From a virus: a DNA stretch of 36,600 nucleotides. The notes beneath the pieces were generated by a model that did no database searches, was not told the origin of the DNA, and worked only from the letters and a program-made list of their open reading frames with translations. The DNA is taken from the IMG/VR virus record IMGVR_UViG_3300031951_000576, positions 1 through 36,600 of that record; one strand, written 5' to 3'. Positions 5,844 to 12,750 of the stretch are shown here, one piece after another (the first letter of the stretch is position 1; every line of letters begins with the position of its first letter). The position numbers were made by a program, and so were the translations under genes.

Positions 5844-6374
5844 ATGCTAAACAAAATCAAAATTGGTCAAACTGTCTCTTTAACCGCCGCCGAGAGGAAG
5901 TTGGCCCACTTCATCGCCAAGAATCGAAACGGCAGCAATCGCTCGTTCAACGTGACAAATCTGAAGATCAGCTTGGACGACGCTGCGACTGTGGATCTGG
6001 AGGGAATGTGCGGTGAGATAGCGTTCTGCAAGCTCTTCAATGTGTATCCCGATCTGGATACCGACCGCGAGCCTCCACATCCGCTTTACGACGCGGTCAT
6101 CCCGCCTCCGCCGGGATTCCGCATCGATGTCAAAACGACCAAGTACGAGACTGGAAAGCTGCTGGTCGATGCGCGCAAGGGGAAGAAGACAGACGGAGTG
6201 GATTTCTACGCTCTAATGACCGGAAGTTTCCCCGGTCCGTACACATTCAGAGGCTTCATCGCCAGAGAGCAGATCATCCAGCCACATAAACTTGGCCTAC
6301 TCTGCGGGTACAAGAGCTACATGGCGGAGCAGTCGGAACTAACGGACGAGATTCCCGATCATCCACTATTCTGA
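5844..6374 (+). CDS. Putative PD-(D/E)XK-fold nuclease
   Basis: A 176-residue protein from ATG 5844. Its first part is helical (TAAERKLAHFIAKNR). The core reads LEGMCGEIAFCKLF, then PLYDAVIPP, then FRIDVKTTKYETGKLLVDAR. The order Glu in a helix, Asp after a turn, and D-V-K in a strand matches the E / D / (D/E)-x-K signature of PD-(D/E)XK nucleases, as in phage and restriction-type endonucleases. The GE-A-x-x-K-L start is common in small DNA-binding nucleases of this fold. It sits between the TerS-like gene and the capsid gene. Roles in packaging, recombination or host DNA breakdown are all possible. Fold assignment is from motif reading only. Confidence 0.55.
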   Translation: MLNKIKIGQTVSLTAAERKLAHFIAKNRNGSNRSFNVTNLKISLDDAATVDLEGMCGEIAFCKLFNVYPDLDTDREPPHPLYDAVIPPPPGFRIDVKTTKYETGKLLVDARKGKKTDGVDFYALMTGSFPGPYTFRGFIAREQIIQPHKLGLLCGYKSYMAEQSELTDEIPDHPLF

Positions 6375-6570
6375 TTGACATTGCGGCCATTCATATGCGT
6401 CAGTCCGCTCATCGACCTTAAGCAAGGCGGCGGCTTGGTCAGCCATCGCAAAACTGTCTAAGCGGCAATGACGCTCCGCATCGGTGAGAAGGTAGGATAA
6501 TCATCCACTGTGTGGTGGAATAGATGGCCTACGGAATGGCGGTTTAACGTCGGTTTAATTTTGTTAGAAT
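6375..6570. promoter_or_regulatory. Leader/control region of the capsid gene
   Basis: A 196-base gap before the probable major capsid gene, with no convincing small gene on either strand. Directly before the start are two copies of CGGTTTAA at 6540-6547 and 6551-6558, spaced 11 bases (one helical turn), followed by an A/T-rich TTTTGTTAGAAT-ATG start context with no Shine-Dalgarno site. Further upstream CCACTGTGTGG forms a short inverted repeat. A late promoter is likely here because the capsid gene must be strongly expressed, but no consensus promoter is evident. Confidence 0.4.
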
Positions 6571-7818
6571 ATGTCTTGTCCCAATGTCTTTAACGCCTTT
6601 GCCGTTGCGACTGAGTCGCTCGCGCAGGACGTTTACAAACGCGCCTCGTACCGTTCGATGTGGCTCAACCTCATTGAGCGCGGCGAGTATCCTCAGGGTA
6701 CGGGTCTGACCCAGACCTCGTTCACCACCACTTCCATCGAGCCGACTGCGGCTGAGGAGTGGTCTGCTATCACCCTCGCCAGCGGTAATCCCGGCGATAA
6801 CGGTGGTGCTTGCGATGTCACCTACAATGACGTTCCGGTCGGCTACAACGCTGTCACCTGGGGGCCTGAGCGTTTCGCTCTCAAAGGTCCGCTCCTGTGT
6901 AAGGATGATCTGACCTTTGATCATCGCGTCGAGGCGTTCTTGCGTGTGTATCTTGAGAAGCTCTCGATCCGCGCGCAGCGTTCGTGGGAGACTCGCTACC
7001 AGAACATGTTCGCCAAGTACGCCATCAAGGCGGTGGCCGACTCGTCCTTCACTCAGGTGGAGACGATTCCGAGCGGTGTGAACGAGTTGCCCTGGATTCA
7101 GACCGGCTCCGTTGGTCAGGCTTTGAATCAGGCCACCTCCGAGCTGACGCAGGAGATGCTCGATGTTGCCGCCGCCACGCTGATCCGCAATGGCGCGACG
7201 AATCCTGATAGCTCTGGTTTCATCAGCTTCTCCAGCGACGGTCCGGTGTTTCCGTTGTACATCGGCATGGAGGCCAGCCAGCGCATCGCTCAGAACAACG
7301 CCGCGCTGCGCGAGGATCTGCGCTTTGCCGATATGGGTTCTGGTCCGGGTGCTGAGCTGCTCAAGCGGATTGGCGCGAATCGGGTCATCAAGAACTTCCG
7401 CCATATCCCGAACCTGTTCCCGCCCCGCTTCAGCTACGCTGGCGGCAAGTACACGCTCATCCAGCCCTTCACCAGCACCAGCGGAACGAAGGGTACTGTG
7501 TTCAGCGTTAACCCGAGCTGGACGACCGCCTTGTACGAAGGTGCGTTCATCCCGACTCCGTACGTCATCAAGAGCCATATCGTTCGCCCGGTGAACCGTG
7601 TTGGCGACTTGAGCTGGCAGCCGACCAACTACATGGGCGAATGGCAGTGGGTGACTGGTGCCTACAAGCTCGATGTGGATTGCGCCGATCCTCTGGAGAA
7701 GAAGGGTCAGCACTACGCTGAGTTCGTTCATGCCGTGGAGCCAGTGTTCACCAATCAAGGAATGACTATCATCTTCCGTCGTTGCACCGGAGCTTTGTCT
7801 CAGATCATTTGTAGCTGA
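6571..7818 (+). CDS. Probable major capsid protein
   Basis: A 415-residue protein starting MSCPNVFNAFAVATESLAQD. The N-terminal half contains RASYRSMWLNLIERGEYPQ and then strands rich in Thr/Ser; a long helix follows (AFLRVYLEKLSIRAQRSWET) near residues 120-145, reminiscent of the spine helix of capsid folds; the C-terminal half is beta-rich with many aromatic residues. There is no signal peptide. Strong start region, size, soluble mixed alpha/beta character and position near the TerS-like gene and a small acidic protein fit a major capsid protein. The scaffold-like gene lies far away on the other strand. A terminator follows directly. I infer the role from layout and from remembered phage sequences. 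Confidence 0.65.
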   Translation: MSCPNVFNAFAVATESLAQDVYKRASYRSMWLNLIERGEYPQGTGLTQTSFTTTSIEPTAAEEWSAITLASGNPGDNGGACDVTYNDVPVGYNAVTWGPERFALKGPLLCKDDLTFDHRVEAFLRVYLEKLSIRAQRSWETRYQNMFAKYAIKAVADSSFTQVETIPSGVNELPWIQTGSVGQALNQATSELTQEMLDVAAATLIRNGATNPDSSGFISFSSDGPVFPLYIGMEASQRIAQNNAALREDLRFADMGSGPGAELLKRIGANRVIKNFRHIPNLFPPRFSYAGGKYTLIQPFTSTSGTKGTVFSVNPSWTTALYEGAFIPTPYVIKSHIVRPVNRVGDLSWQPTNYMGEWQWVTGAYKLDVDCADPLEKKGQHYAEFVHAVEPVFTNQGMTIIFRRCTGALSQIICS

Positions 7819-7839
7819 AAAGCCCAGTAAATACGCGAG

Positions 7840-7871
7840 AATCCGCAGGTCGAAAGGCTTGCGGATTTTTT
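7840..7871 (+). terminator. Rho-independent terminator after the capsid gene
   Basis: AATCCGCA (7840-7847) pairs perfectly with TGCGGATT (7860-7867); the stem can be extended by a G-T wobble and one G-C pair, with an 8-base loop, and is followed by a run of T. It lies 22 bases after the capsid stop and would limit readthrough into the HNH gene. Confidence 0.85.
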
Positions 7872-7909
7872 GTTGCCATGTTCAGTCGATGCGTCTATTT
7901 TTACATCGC

Positions 7910-8677
7910 ATGGAGCAAGACGAACCAAAACGTGGCGACGTACGCGAATCGGATGGAATGGTCTGCTGGGGTTACACCTGGAAAGATCCGCAGGGAAACA
8001 AGCGGTATCAGTGGCTAACGCCCGAGCGTTTCGCCGAGAAGATGGCCGCTGATAAGGAGAGGTTGGCCAAGTACACAGCCGACAACGCTGAGAAAATCCG
8101 CGTGAAGCAGGCTGAGAAGTATCTCAAGAATGCGGAGTATTACAAAGCAGCGGCTAGGGGATATTACGCGAACAACAGGGACAAGATTCGTGAGCTTCAC
8201 AAAAAGTACCAAAAGGAAAACGCCGAGCATCTGAAGAAACAAAAGAACGAGTACCGCGCCGCGAATCGCGAGAAAGCAAGAGCGTGGGCCAGAAAGTACG
8301 GAAAAGTTCATCGCGCAAAGTTGACAGAAAAGCTCCGCGAGAAGCGTCGATCAGATCCTATGTTTCGACTGAAGGATGCGATTCGCGGCTCGATCCGTGC
8401 ATATCTCGGAAGCAAGAAGACTCGTCGTGGATCTACCTTCGAGATTGTCGGCTGCACTCCAGATTTCCTGCGTGAGCATTTGGAAAGGCAGTTTAAGCCC
8501 GGAATGACTTGGGATAATTACGGCTCGCACTGGCATGTTGATCATCGCATACCGTTGGCCAGCGGTCGTACTTCTGATGAGGTAAAAGGCTTGAGTCATT
8601 GGACCAATCTCCAGCCGTTGGAAGCGTTGGAGAATCTCATTAAGAGCGACAAGGTTCCACAGTCGGTAATGCCTTGA
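7910..8677 (+). CDS. Free-standing HNH endonuclease (homing-type)
   Basis: 255 residues from ATG 7910; ATG 7889 is also possible. Residues 15-45 hold CWGYTWKDPQG. Residues 55-135 are a long Lys/Glu/Tyr-rich region with near-repeated AEK-x-Y / NREKAR units, as in DNA-contacting linkers of homing endonucleases. The catalytic core is at residues 208-245: WHVDHRIPLASG, WTNLQPLEALENL and SDK, giving the H-x-DH-IPL / NLQP-L-x-x-x-EN layout of the HNH (beta-beta-alpha-metal) fold. It cuts DNA and probably spreads by copying itself into related phages. It sits directly after the capsid terminator as a separate gene; I see no intron or split capsid gene. Confidence 0.85.
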   Translation: MEQDEPKRGDVRESDGMVCWGYTWKDPQGNKRYQWLTPERFAEKMAADKERLAKYTADNAEKIRVKQAEKYLKNAEYYKAAARGYYANNRDKIRELHKKYQKENAEHLKKQKNEYRAANREKARAWARKYGKVHRAKLTEKLREKRRSDPMFRLKDAIRGSIRAYLGSKKTRRGSTFEIVGCTPDFLREHLERQFKPGMTWDNYGSHWHVDHRIPLASGRTSDEVKGLSHWTNLQPLEALENLIKSDKVPQSVMP

Positions 8678-8707
8678 CATCGCACCCCATAATCTGATGC
8701 TCCCCGT

Positions 8708-8992
8708 ATGCCGAGTTTTACTCTCCCCGAAGGCGTTGAGATTCCCGAGAATTTGAAGGAAGGCGAAGCGTTCCAGACGATGGCGACGATTGTCCTCGGT
8801 AAGAACGGTAAGGCCGAGTTCATCGAGATTGATGGCATGGCTATTCCCGGCTACGAGAAGAAGTCGAAGGGCAAGAAGATGGCCGAGCGTGGCGGGGAGG
8901 AGGAGGGCGAGGAATACGAGGAGGAGGAAGCTTCCGGCGGCGGCGGTTTCATTGCTGAGGTGATGCAGCGCGGACGCGGTCCGATGGCCTAA
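8708..8992 (+). CDS. Small acidic phage protein, capsid-associated (hypothetical)
   Basis: 94 residues. The N-terminal half reads FTLPEGVEIPENLKEGEAFQ and then ATIVLGKNGKAEFIEIDGMAI, a compact beta-type segment. This is followed by a Lys cluster, an acidic run with alternating Glu/Gly, and a glycine-rich tail. Proteins with LPEGVE-x-PE-x-LKEGE are often found beside phage capsid genes; function unknown. The ATG follows TCCCCGT with no Shine-Dalgarno site. Confidence 0.65.
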   Translation: MPSFTLPEGVEIPENLKEGEAFQTMATIVLGKNGKAEFIEIDGMAIPGYEKKSKGKKMAERGGEEEGEEYEEEEASGGGGFIAEVMQRGRGPMA

Positions 8993-9011
8993 TTCAAAAA
9001 GATAAAAGCGT

Positions 9012-9455
9012 ATGTCCGACATTACATGTGCTGAAACGGCAACGCTGCTGAGCGAGGTTCAACCTCTTGGGTGTCGCTCGCCGTGGGAGCGTGAGATGGC
9101 CAAGCTGGCACTTCTCAATCGCATTGCCGATGGAACCGGAACGGCGGCGCAGAATGCGGCGTCATTTGGAACTGTTCGTTCGGTGACGGCGTCAACGGCG
9201 ATTGTGTCGAGTGATTTCGCGATTCTTGCAAATTCGACATCGGGAGCGATTACGGTTTCGCTTCCACCGGCTGCGACGGCCAATGGTCGGATCTTTTTCG
9301 TGAAGCGTGTGAATGCTGGCGCGAACAATGTGACTGTCGATCCGTTTGGTGCCGAGACGATTGAAGGTGCCGCGACTTATGTTTTGACCGCTCAATGGGC
9401 GAGGGTTGAATTCATCAGCAACGGAACAGCGTGGTTTATCATCGTGAACCAATAA
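9012..9455 (+). CDS. Virion protein with shared N-terminal domain and beta-rich C-terminal domain
   Basis: 147 residues. Residues 1-42 read SDITCAETATLLSEV, then GCRSPWEREMAKLALLNRIADG, and are nearly repeated in the next gene. Residues 55-147 form a beta-rich domain (AIVSSDFAILANSTSGAITV, IFFVKRVNAGANNVTVDPFG, ending WFIIVNQ). I recall this D-x-x-I-L-x-N-(S/T)-x-G-x-I-T-V-x-LP module from phage fibre or decoration proteins. The shared N-terminus may anchor both proteins to one virion site. Role in virion decoration or tail is inferred from context. Confidence 0.6.
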   Translation: MSDITCAETATLLSEVQPLGCRSPWEREMAKLALLNRIADGTGTAAQNAASFGTVRSVTASTAIVSSDFAILANSTSGAITVSLPPAATANGRIFFVKRVNAGANNVTVDPFGAETIEGAATYVLTAQWARVEFISNGTAWFIIVNQ

Positions 9456-9456
9456 C

Positions 9457-9681
9457 ATGGCCGAAGAATCATCCATCACCTGCGCGGAAGCCGCTCAGCT
9501 AATTGCGGAAGTTGCTGCAACCGGGTGCCGTTCTCCGTGGGAGATGGATCTGCTTGAGCTTGCGCTTTTGAACCGCATTTCTGACTCTAGCGGCGGTTCG
9601 GTCGGATTTCCGCTGACGGCGGATCTGACATCGATTACCGCCGATGTGACGACAATCACTGCGGATCAGACTCAATTTTAA
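9457..9681 (+). CDS. Small virion-type protein, partial paralogue of the previous gene, with TAD repeats
   Basis: 74 residues starting one base after the previous stop codon. Residues 5-45 (ITCAEAAQLIAEV, GCRSPWEMDLLELALLNRIS) repeat the N-terminal domain of the 9012-9455 protein. The C-terminus is made of 7-residue units LTADLTS, ITADVTT, ITADQTQ and a final F. A similar TAD repeat occurs in the nozzle-like protein at 23974-25827. It has no second domain, so it could be an adaptor with the anchoring domain only. Confidence 0.6.
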   Translation: MAEESSITCAEAAQLIAEVAATGCRSPWEMDLLELALLNRISDSSGGSVGFPLTADLTSITADVTTITADQTQF

Positions 9682-9707
9682 CAACGGTTTAGGAAACACC
9701 TCATACT

Positions 9708-11417
9708 ATGGCACAGCAAACGATCAATGTCGGAGCCTCAGCCAACGACGGAACGGGGAGTCCGCTGCGGACGGCATTCCAGTACACGAACAGCAACTTT
9801 ACCGAGCTGTACGCAGCTCTAGGCGGTGGTTCTGGCCTACCTGGGTCTACGAATCAGGTGCTGTTCAACAACGGAACCGCCATCGCTGGTGACGCGGGGA
9901 TGACGTACAATCCCTCGACCGACACGATGACGCTCGTCAATTTGGTGCTGAGCGGAACCTTTGCCGCGCGTAATGGTGACACCCCCTCCGCCATCCGCGC
10001 CGCCGCGAGCGACTACGCTGCTGTAAACTTCGATGGGGCGACGGCGAGTACGCGAATCTCCTCGACGCTGACGGGGCAATCCATTGGAACGGGCGACTTT
10101 TCAATCTGGTGTCGGTTCAAAATTTCACAGACAACGGCTAAAGCCGTATTTTCGGTAGTAGAAGACGCAAACAACTACTTTGGACTGACAACATCTTCGG
10201 GTGCTTACGGCTTGGATAAGACAATTGGAGGGGTTGCCTCCAATGCAACCATCACTGGATTTACTGGGGCTGCATTTGCTGGACAAATTGTTGATTTTGT
10301 TTTGGTGCGTAGTGCTGGTGTATTTTCTGTCTACGTCAACGGTTCTGCATACACACTCACAAACACGACTGGAAATATCAGTCTCAGCGCAGCAGCGAAT
10401 CTTAGAGTCGGTGGCTACTTTACGGCTTCTCAAGTCTTCGATAAGAGGGTTTACCGCTCAGTCGTCTTCAACCGCGCACTGTCCGCTTCTGATGTCACCG
10501 AGCTTATCACACTCGGCGTGAATCCGGCGGATCAGTGGGGGACGCAGACGGATATTATCAATGCAAGCACTTTGAACGGTGGTTTTGAAACCGCTGGAGG
10601 CGGCGGTGCTGATGTGTTTGCTGATTGGGCTGAAGTAACCAGCGGCACTTCTACGATCAATCGCGATACATCAATCTTCTATGCTGGAACCGCATCATGC
10701 CGGTTTGATTTGGATGTTAGCGGAAGTTCTGTAAGCATTCAGTCTGCAACTGCAACTTTTGCAAGAAACAAACGCTATCGTGTATCCTGTTTTGCAAGAT
10801 CGACAGCAACCAGTGGCAGGTTGGCGGTTAATGTTGGTGCTTCGCTTTTCTCGCCATTGGGTGCTGTTTTGGACAACGCTAGTTGGCAAGAAAGAGTGTT
10901 GGAGTTTGTGACTGAAAGCGGCGGAGGAAATATATTTACTATAAGCCGATTGGCTGGGGCGTTGAATGGTTCAATCTGGATTGATAACGTCACCTTCACC
11001 CGCATCGGCGCAATCGTCGATCTGGATTTCACCGTGGGTGCTGGCTACCAAGCCACCGACCGCTCGACCAACGCGCTGCACGGAACGCTGTTCAACGGTG
11101 TCGAGTTCTCGCAGCCGAAACGGGTTGCGGTGCTTTACGCGACGACCAACACCAATGGCAACCAGCAGATGCTTGGGACGCTGGCCATCCCGACCAATGC
11201 GGTTATCGAGGACATCATCTGCAACTCGACCGGCTCGGCTACGGTGAGCATCGGCAACGCCTCCGCTGGCACCCAGATCGTAAACGGTGCGAGCGTGGTG
11301 AGTGGCCGACAGAAGCTCACGTTGGCGACGCCGTTCAGCACCACCGGCAATCTGTGGGTTAACTCCAACAGCACCGCCACGCTCCAGTTCACCATCCTCT
11401 ACACCGTTGCTGCCTAA
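9708..11417 (+). CDS. Tail fibre / receptor-binding protein with LamG-like domain
   Basis: 569 residues. The N-terminus reads INVGASANDGTGSPLRTAF then YTNSNFTELYAALGG, a motif common at the N-termini of phage fibre proteins. Residues of about 105-270 form a concanavalin/LamG-like jelly roll: FDGATASTRI, GDFSIWCRFKI, FVLVRSAGVFSVYVNGS and VYRSVVFNRALSASDV. Residues 285-430 resemble a carbohydrate-binding jelly roll (GGFETAGGGG, RYRVSCFARST, IWIDNVTFTRIG). The last 100 residues are a separate beta-rich tip. Base composition shifts to more A/T within the middle domains, suggesting exchange with other phages. It likely binds host surface glycans. A weak AGGAAA lies upstream of the start. Confidence 0.75.
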   Translation: MAQQTINVGASANDGTGSPLRTAFQYTNSNFTELYAALGGGSGLPGSTNQVLFNNGTAIAGDAGMTYNPSTDTMTLVNLVLSGTFAARNGDTPSAIRAAASDYAAVNFDGATASTRISSTLTGQSIGTGDFSIWCRFKISQTTAKAVFSVVEDANNYFGLTTSSGAYGLDKTIGGVASNATITGFTGAAFAGQIVDFVLVRSAGVFSVYVNGSAYTLTNTTGNISLSAAANLRVGGYFTASQVFDKRVYRSVVFNRALSASDVTELITLGVNPADQWGTQTDIINASTLNGGFETAGGGGADVFADWAEVTSGTSTINRDTSIFYAGTASCRFDLDVSGSSVSIQSATATFARNKRYRVSCFARSTATSGRLAVNVGASLFSPLGAVLDNASWQERVLEFVTESGGGNIFTISRLAGALNGSIWIDNVTFTRIGAIVDLDFTVGAGYQATDRSTNALHGTLFNGVEFSQPKRVAVLYATTNTNGNQQMLGTLAIPTNAVIEDIICNSTGSATVSIGNASAGTQIVNGASVVSGRQKLTLATPFSTTGNLWVNSNSTATLQFTILYTVAA

Positions 11418-11423
11418 GAAGTT

Positions 11424-11654
11424 ATGGAAACCGAAACCACAATCGAAACCGCGCCGGTCGAAACCATCACCTTCGAGCCGCCCATTGAGGTCAACCCCAA
11501 CGTCATTGCCGGTGACATGGTGGTCAGCACCGCCGATGTCATTCCGCAGGATGACCCGACCCAGGTGGTTGCGAGCATCTACGGAGATGGCCGAGTCATT
11601 GGCGTACCGTTCATTGACTCCAACGAAAACTCCCTCAGGGTTGCTCTGAGCTGA
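11424..11654 (+). CDS. Small acidic hypothetical protein, 76 aa
   Basis: The protein is acidic and Thr/Val/Pro-rich in its first half (ETTIETAPVETITFEPP) and more beta-like later (VVASIYGDGRVIGVPF). It follows the fibre gene by six bases and precedes the holin-like genes. Proteins in this position are sometimes fibre chaperones or small virion proteins; nothing in the sequence decides this. Confidence 0.5.
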   Translation: METETTIETAPVETITFEPPIEVNPNVIAGDMVVSTADVIPQDDPTQVVASIYGDGRVIGVPFIDSNENSLRVALS

Positions 11655-11665
11655 TAGTTTAGACC

Positions 11666-11848
11666 ATGACTGAATCCCACTTCATGCGAGACATGCTTGC
11701 GGCAGCGAGTGGGCCAGTCATTGGAATACTCGGGAACGCGGTTTTTTCAGACCCGAATCTTAAGACGGCATCGCTCGCGTTCGGTGCCGTCACTGCTTTT
11801 ATTGTCTGCTTGTCCAAAGCCATCGACCTGTATCGAAAGCTCAAATGA
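11666..11848 (+). CDS. Small membrane protein, holin-like
   Basis: 60 residues with two hydrophobic stretches: GPVIGILGNAVF and TASLAFGAVTAFIVCLS, followed by the basic end KAIDLYRKLK. Size, two short membrane segments and a charged C-terminus are holin-like. It overlaps the next membrane gene by ATGA. The two may form a holin/antiholin pair that times lysis from the inner membrane. Confidence 0.55.
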   Translation: MTESHFMRDMLAAASGPVIGILGNAVFSDPNLKTASLAFGAVTAFIVCLSKAIDLYRKLK

Positions 11849-12036
11849 ACCCCAATCTTACCTCTCTCATCCGTCATCTTCTCTCCGCCGCTGGTGGTTT
11901 CCTCGTCGCCAAAGGTCTGGCTAGTGCCGATCAGGTCGCCGAACTTGCCGGTGCCACCGTGAGCATCATCGGCGTCGCTTGGTCGATCTTCAATAACAAG
12001 AAGGCTGCGAAGTCTGACGCTCCGAAGACCGAATGA
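11845..12036 (+). CDS. Putative holin (small membrane protein)
   Basis: 63 residues: LIRHLLSAAGGFLVAKG forms the first amphipathic/hydrophobic helix, SADQVAELAGATVSIIGVAWSIF the second, and a charged NNKKAAKSDAPKTE tail follows. This resembles a family of small phage holins with a helix-turn-helix membrane layout (RH-x-L-x-x-x-GG-x-L at the start, G-x-x-x-x-x-x-x-W-S at the end). It would open the inner membrane to let the lysin act. Coupled by ATGA on both sides. Confidence 0.65.
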   Translation: MNPNLTSLIRHLLSAAGGFLVAKGLASADQVAELAGATVSIIGVAWSIFNNKKAAKSDAPKTE

Positions 12037-12212
12037 ACTTTTTGGCCGACTTGGTGATGAAGCTGGTCATCTGGCTTCATGCGCTGACCAAGGAGGATGT
12101 CTCAAGTGAAGACGCCAAGAAACAACCTGATCTTAAGCGCAACCTTCTTGCTCGCATTGATGAGCATGAGCGTGAGCTGCGCGAGCCGGGTGATTTACGT
12201 CCCCCACGGTGA
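12033..12212 (+). CDS. Putative inner-membrane spanin-like protein, short
   Basis: A 59-residue frame whose ATG overlaps the holin stop (ATGA). It begins MNFLADLVMKLVIWLHAL, one short hydrophobic/amphipathic helix, followed by a charged helix (KRNLLARIDEHERELRE) that could form a coiled coil. The lipoprotein gene at 12106 lies inside its 3' part in the +1 frame. This layout matches Rz/Rz1-type spanin genes, though it is shorter than classic i-spanins. The call rests on context. Confidence 0.5.
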   Translation: MNFLADLVMKLVIWLHALTKEDVSSEDAKKQPDLKRNLLARIDEHERELREPGDLRPPR

Positions 12213-12336
12213 GCCTGTACGCCTCGCTGAGAGCGTTGAGGCGCGAGTTTGGACTGTTGACGCCAGCGGCAAAACGGTGCGTAGTAAGAACCGAATTACC
12301 ATCCATGAGGGTTGGTATGCACTGCCGAAGGAATGA
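12106..12336 (+). CDS. Putative outer-membrane spanin-like lipoprotein
   Basis: I place the start at GTG 12106 because AGGAGG (12091-12096) lies nine bases before it; the ATG at 12097 touches that site and is too close. The protein has a basic start (KTPRNN), a hydrophobic core (LILSATFLLALMSM) and then VSCAS, a lipobox-like cysteine, although Ser rather than Leu is at -3. The mature part is short and rich in Val, Arg and Glu, ending HEGWYALPKE. It starts inside the upstream frame (+1), as Rz1 does inside Rz. It would act with the inner-membrane partner to fuse membranes at lysis in a Gram-negative host. Confidence 0.55.
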   Translation: MKTPRNNLILSATFLLALMSMSVSCASRVIYVPHGEPVRLAESVEARVWTVDASGKTVRSKNRITIHEGWYALPKE

Positions 12337-12491
12337 AAAAGAACGTCCCAACGAACAAGTCGCTTTACAGCAAGATGAAGGCGTTGGCCAAGAGCAAGTT
12401 CGACGTTTATCCAAGTGCGTACGCCAATGGTTGGCTCGTCCGCGAGTACAAGAAGCGCGGAGGTAAATACAAGGTTGCCGATGTCAGGTAA
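12333..12491 (+). CDS. Small basic phage protein (YPSAYAN motif)
   Basis: 52 residues, about a quarter Lys/Arg. It reads SKMKALAKSKFDVYPSAYAN followed by GWLVREYKKRGGKYK. The K-(F)-x-V-YPSAYAN-x-x-x-(V/R)-x-x-YK-x-RGG pattern is familiar from small proteins of large phages and viruses, often found beside proteins like the next gene. DNA binding or virion packing is a guess from charge. ATG overlaps the previous stop. Confidence 0.65.
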   Translation: MKKNVPTNKSLYSKMKALAKSKFDVYPSAYANGWLVREYKKRGGKYKVADVR

Positions 12492-12750
12492 TAAGGCTAG
12501 AGGAGGACTAGACCGCTGGTTCGCCGAGAAATGGGTGGACATCAAGACCGGAAAACCGTGCGGTCGTCAGGAAGGTGAGGAGCGCGCCGGATATCCCGCT
12601 TGCAGGCCGACAAAGCGCATCAGCGAGAAGACTCCGAAGACTCTTGGTGAGATGAGTAGCGCGGAAAAAGCTCGATTCAAGCGCGAGAAAACCAGCTTCC
12701 AGAAGATTGGTTACCAGCATAGGATGCGGAAGAAGAAGGAAAAAATATGA
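12481..12750 (+). CDS. Small basic protein (GLDRWFAEKWVDI / CGR motif, DUF5872-like)
   Basis: 89 residues starting MSGNKARGGLDRWFAEKW, then DIKTGKPCGR, YPACRPTKRIS, KTPKTLGEMSSAEKARFKR and HRMRKKK. The two cysteines and many basic residues suggest a compact nucleic-acid-binding protein. The pattern matches, from memory, a domain of unknown function shared by phages and giant viruses (I recall it as DUF5872). It overlaps the previous gene by 11 bases. Function unknown. Confidence 0.7.
   Translation: MSGNKARGGLDRWFAEKWVDIKTGKPCGRQEGEERAGYPACRPTKRISEKTPKTLGEMSSAEKARFKREKTSFQKIGYQHRMRKKKEKI

Noticed and set aside
6505-6545. GTGGTGGAAT stretch resembling the start of a leucine tRNA
   Set aside because: No T-arm or matching acceptor stem follows; the likeness is limited to a dozen bases.
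6544-7758. Long open frame (404 codons) on the minus strand across the capsid gene
   Set aside because: It mirrors the capsid gene codons, has Arg/His-rich shadow composition and no family-like motif, so it is an antisense artefact.
7818-8708. Possible intron splitting the capsid gene around the HNH endonuclease
   Set aside because: The capsid frame ends normally before a terminator and no capsid continuation is found after the HNH gene.
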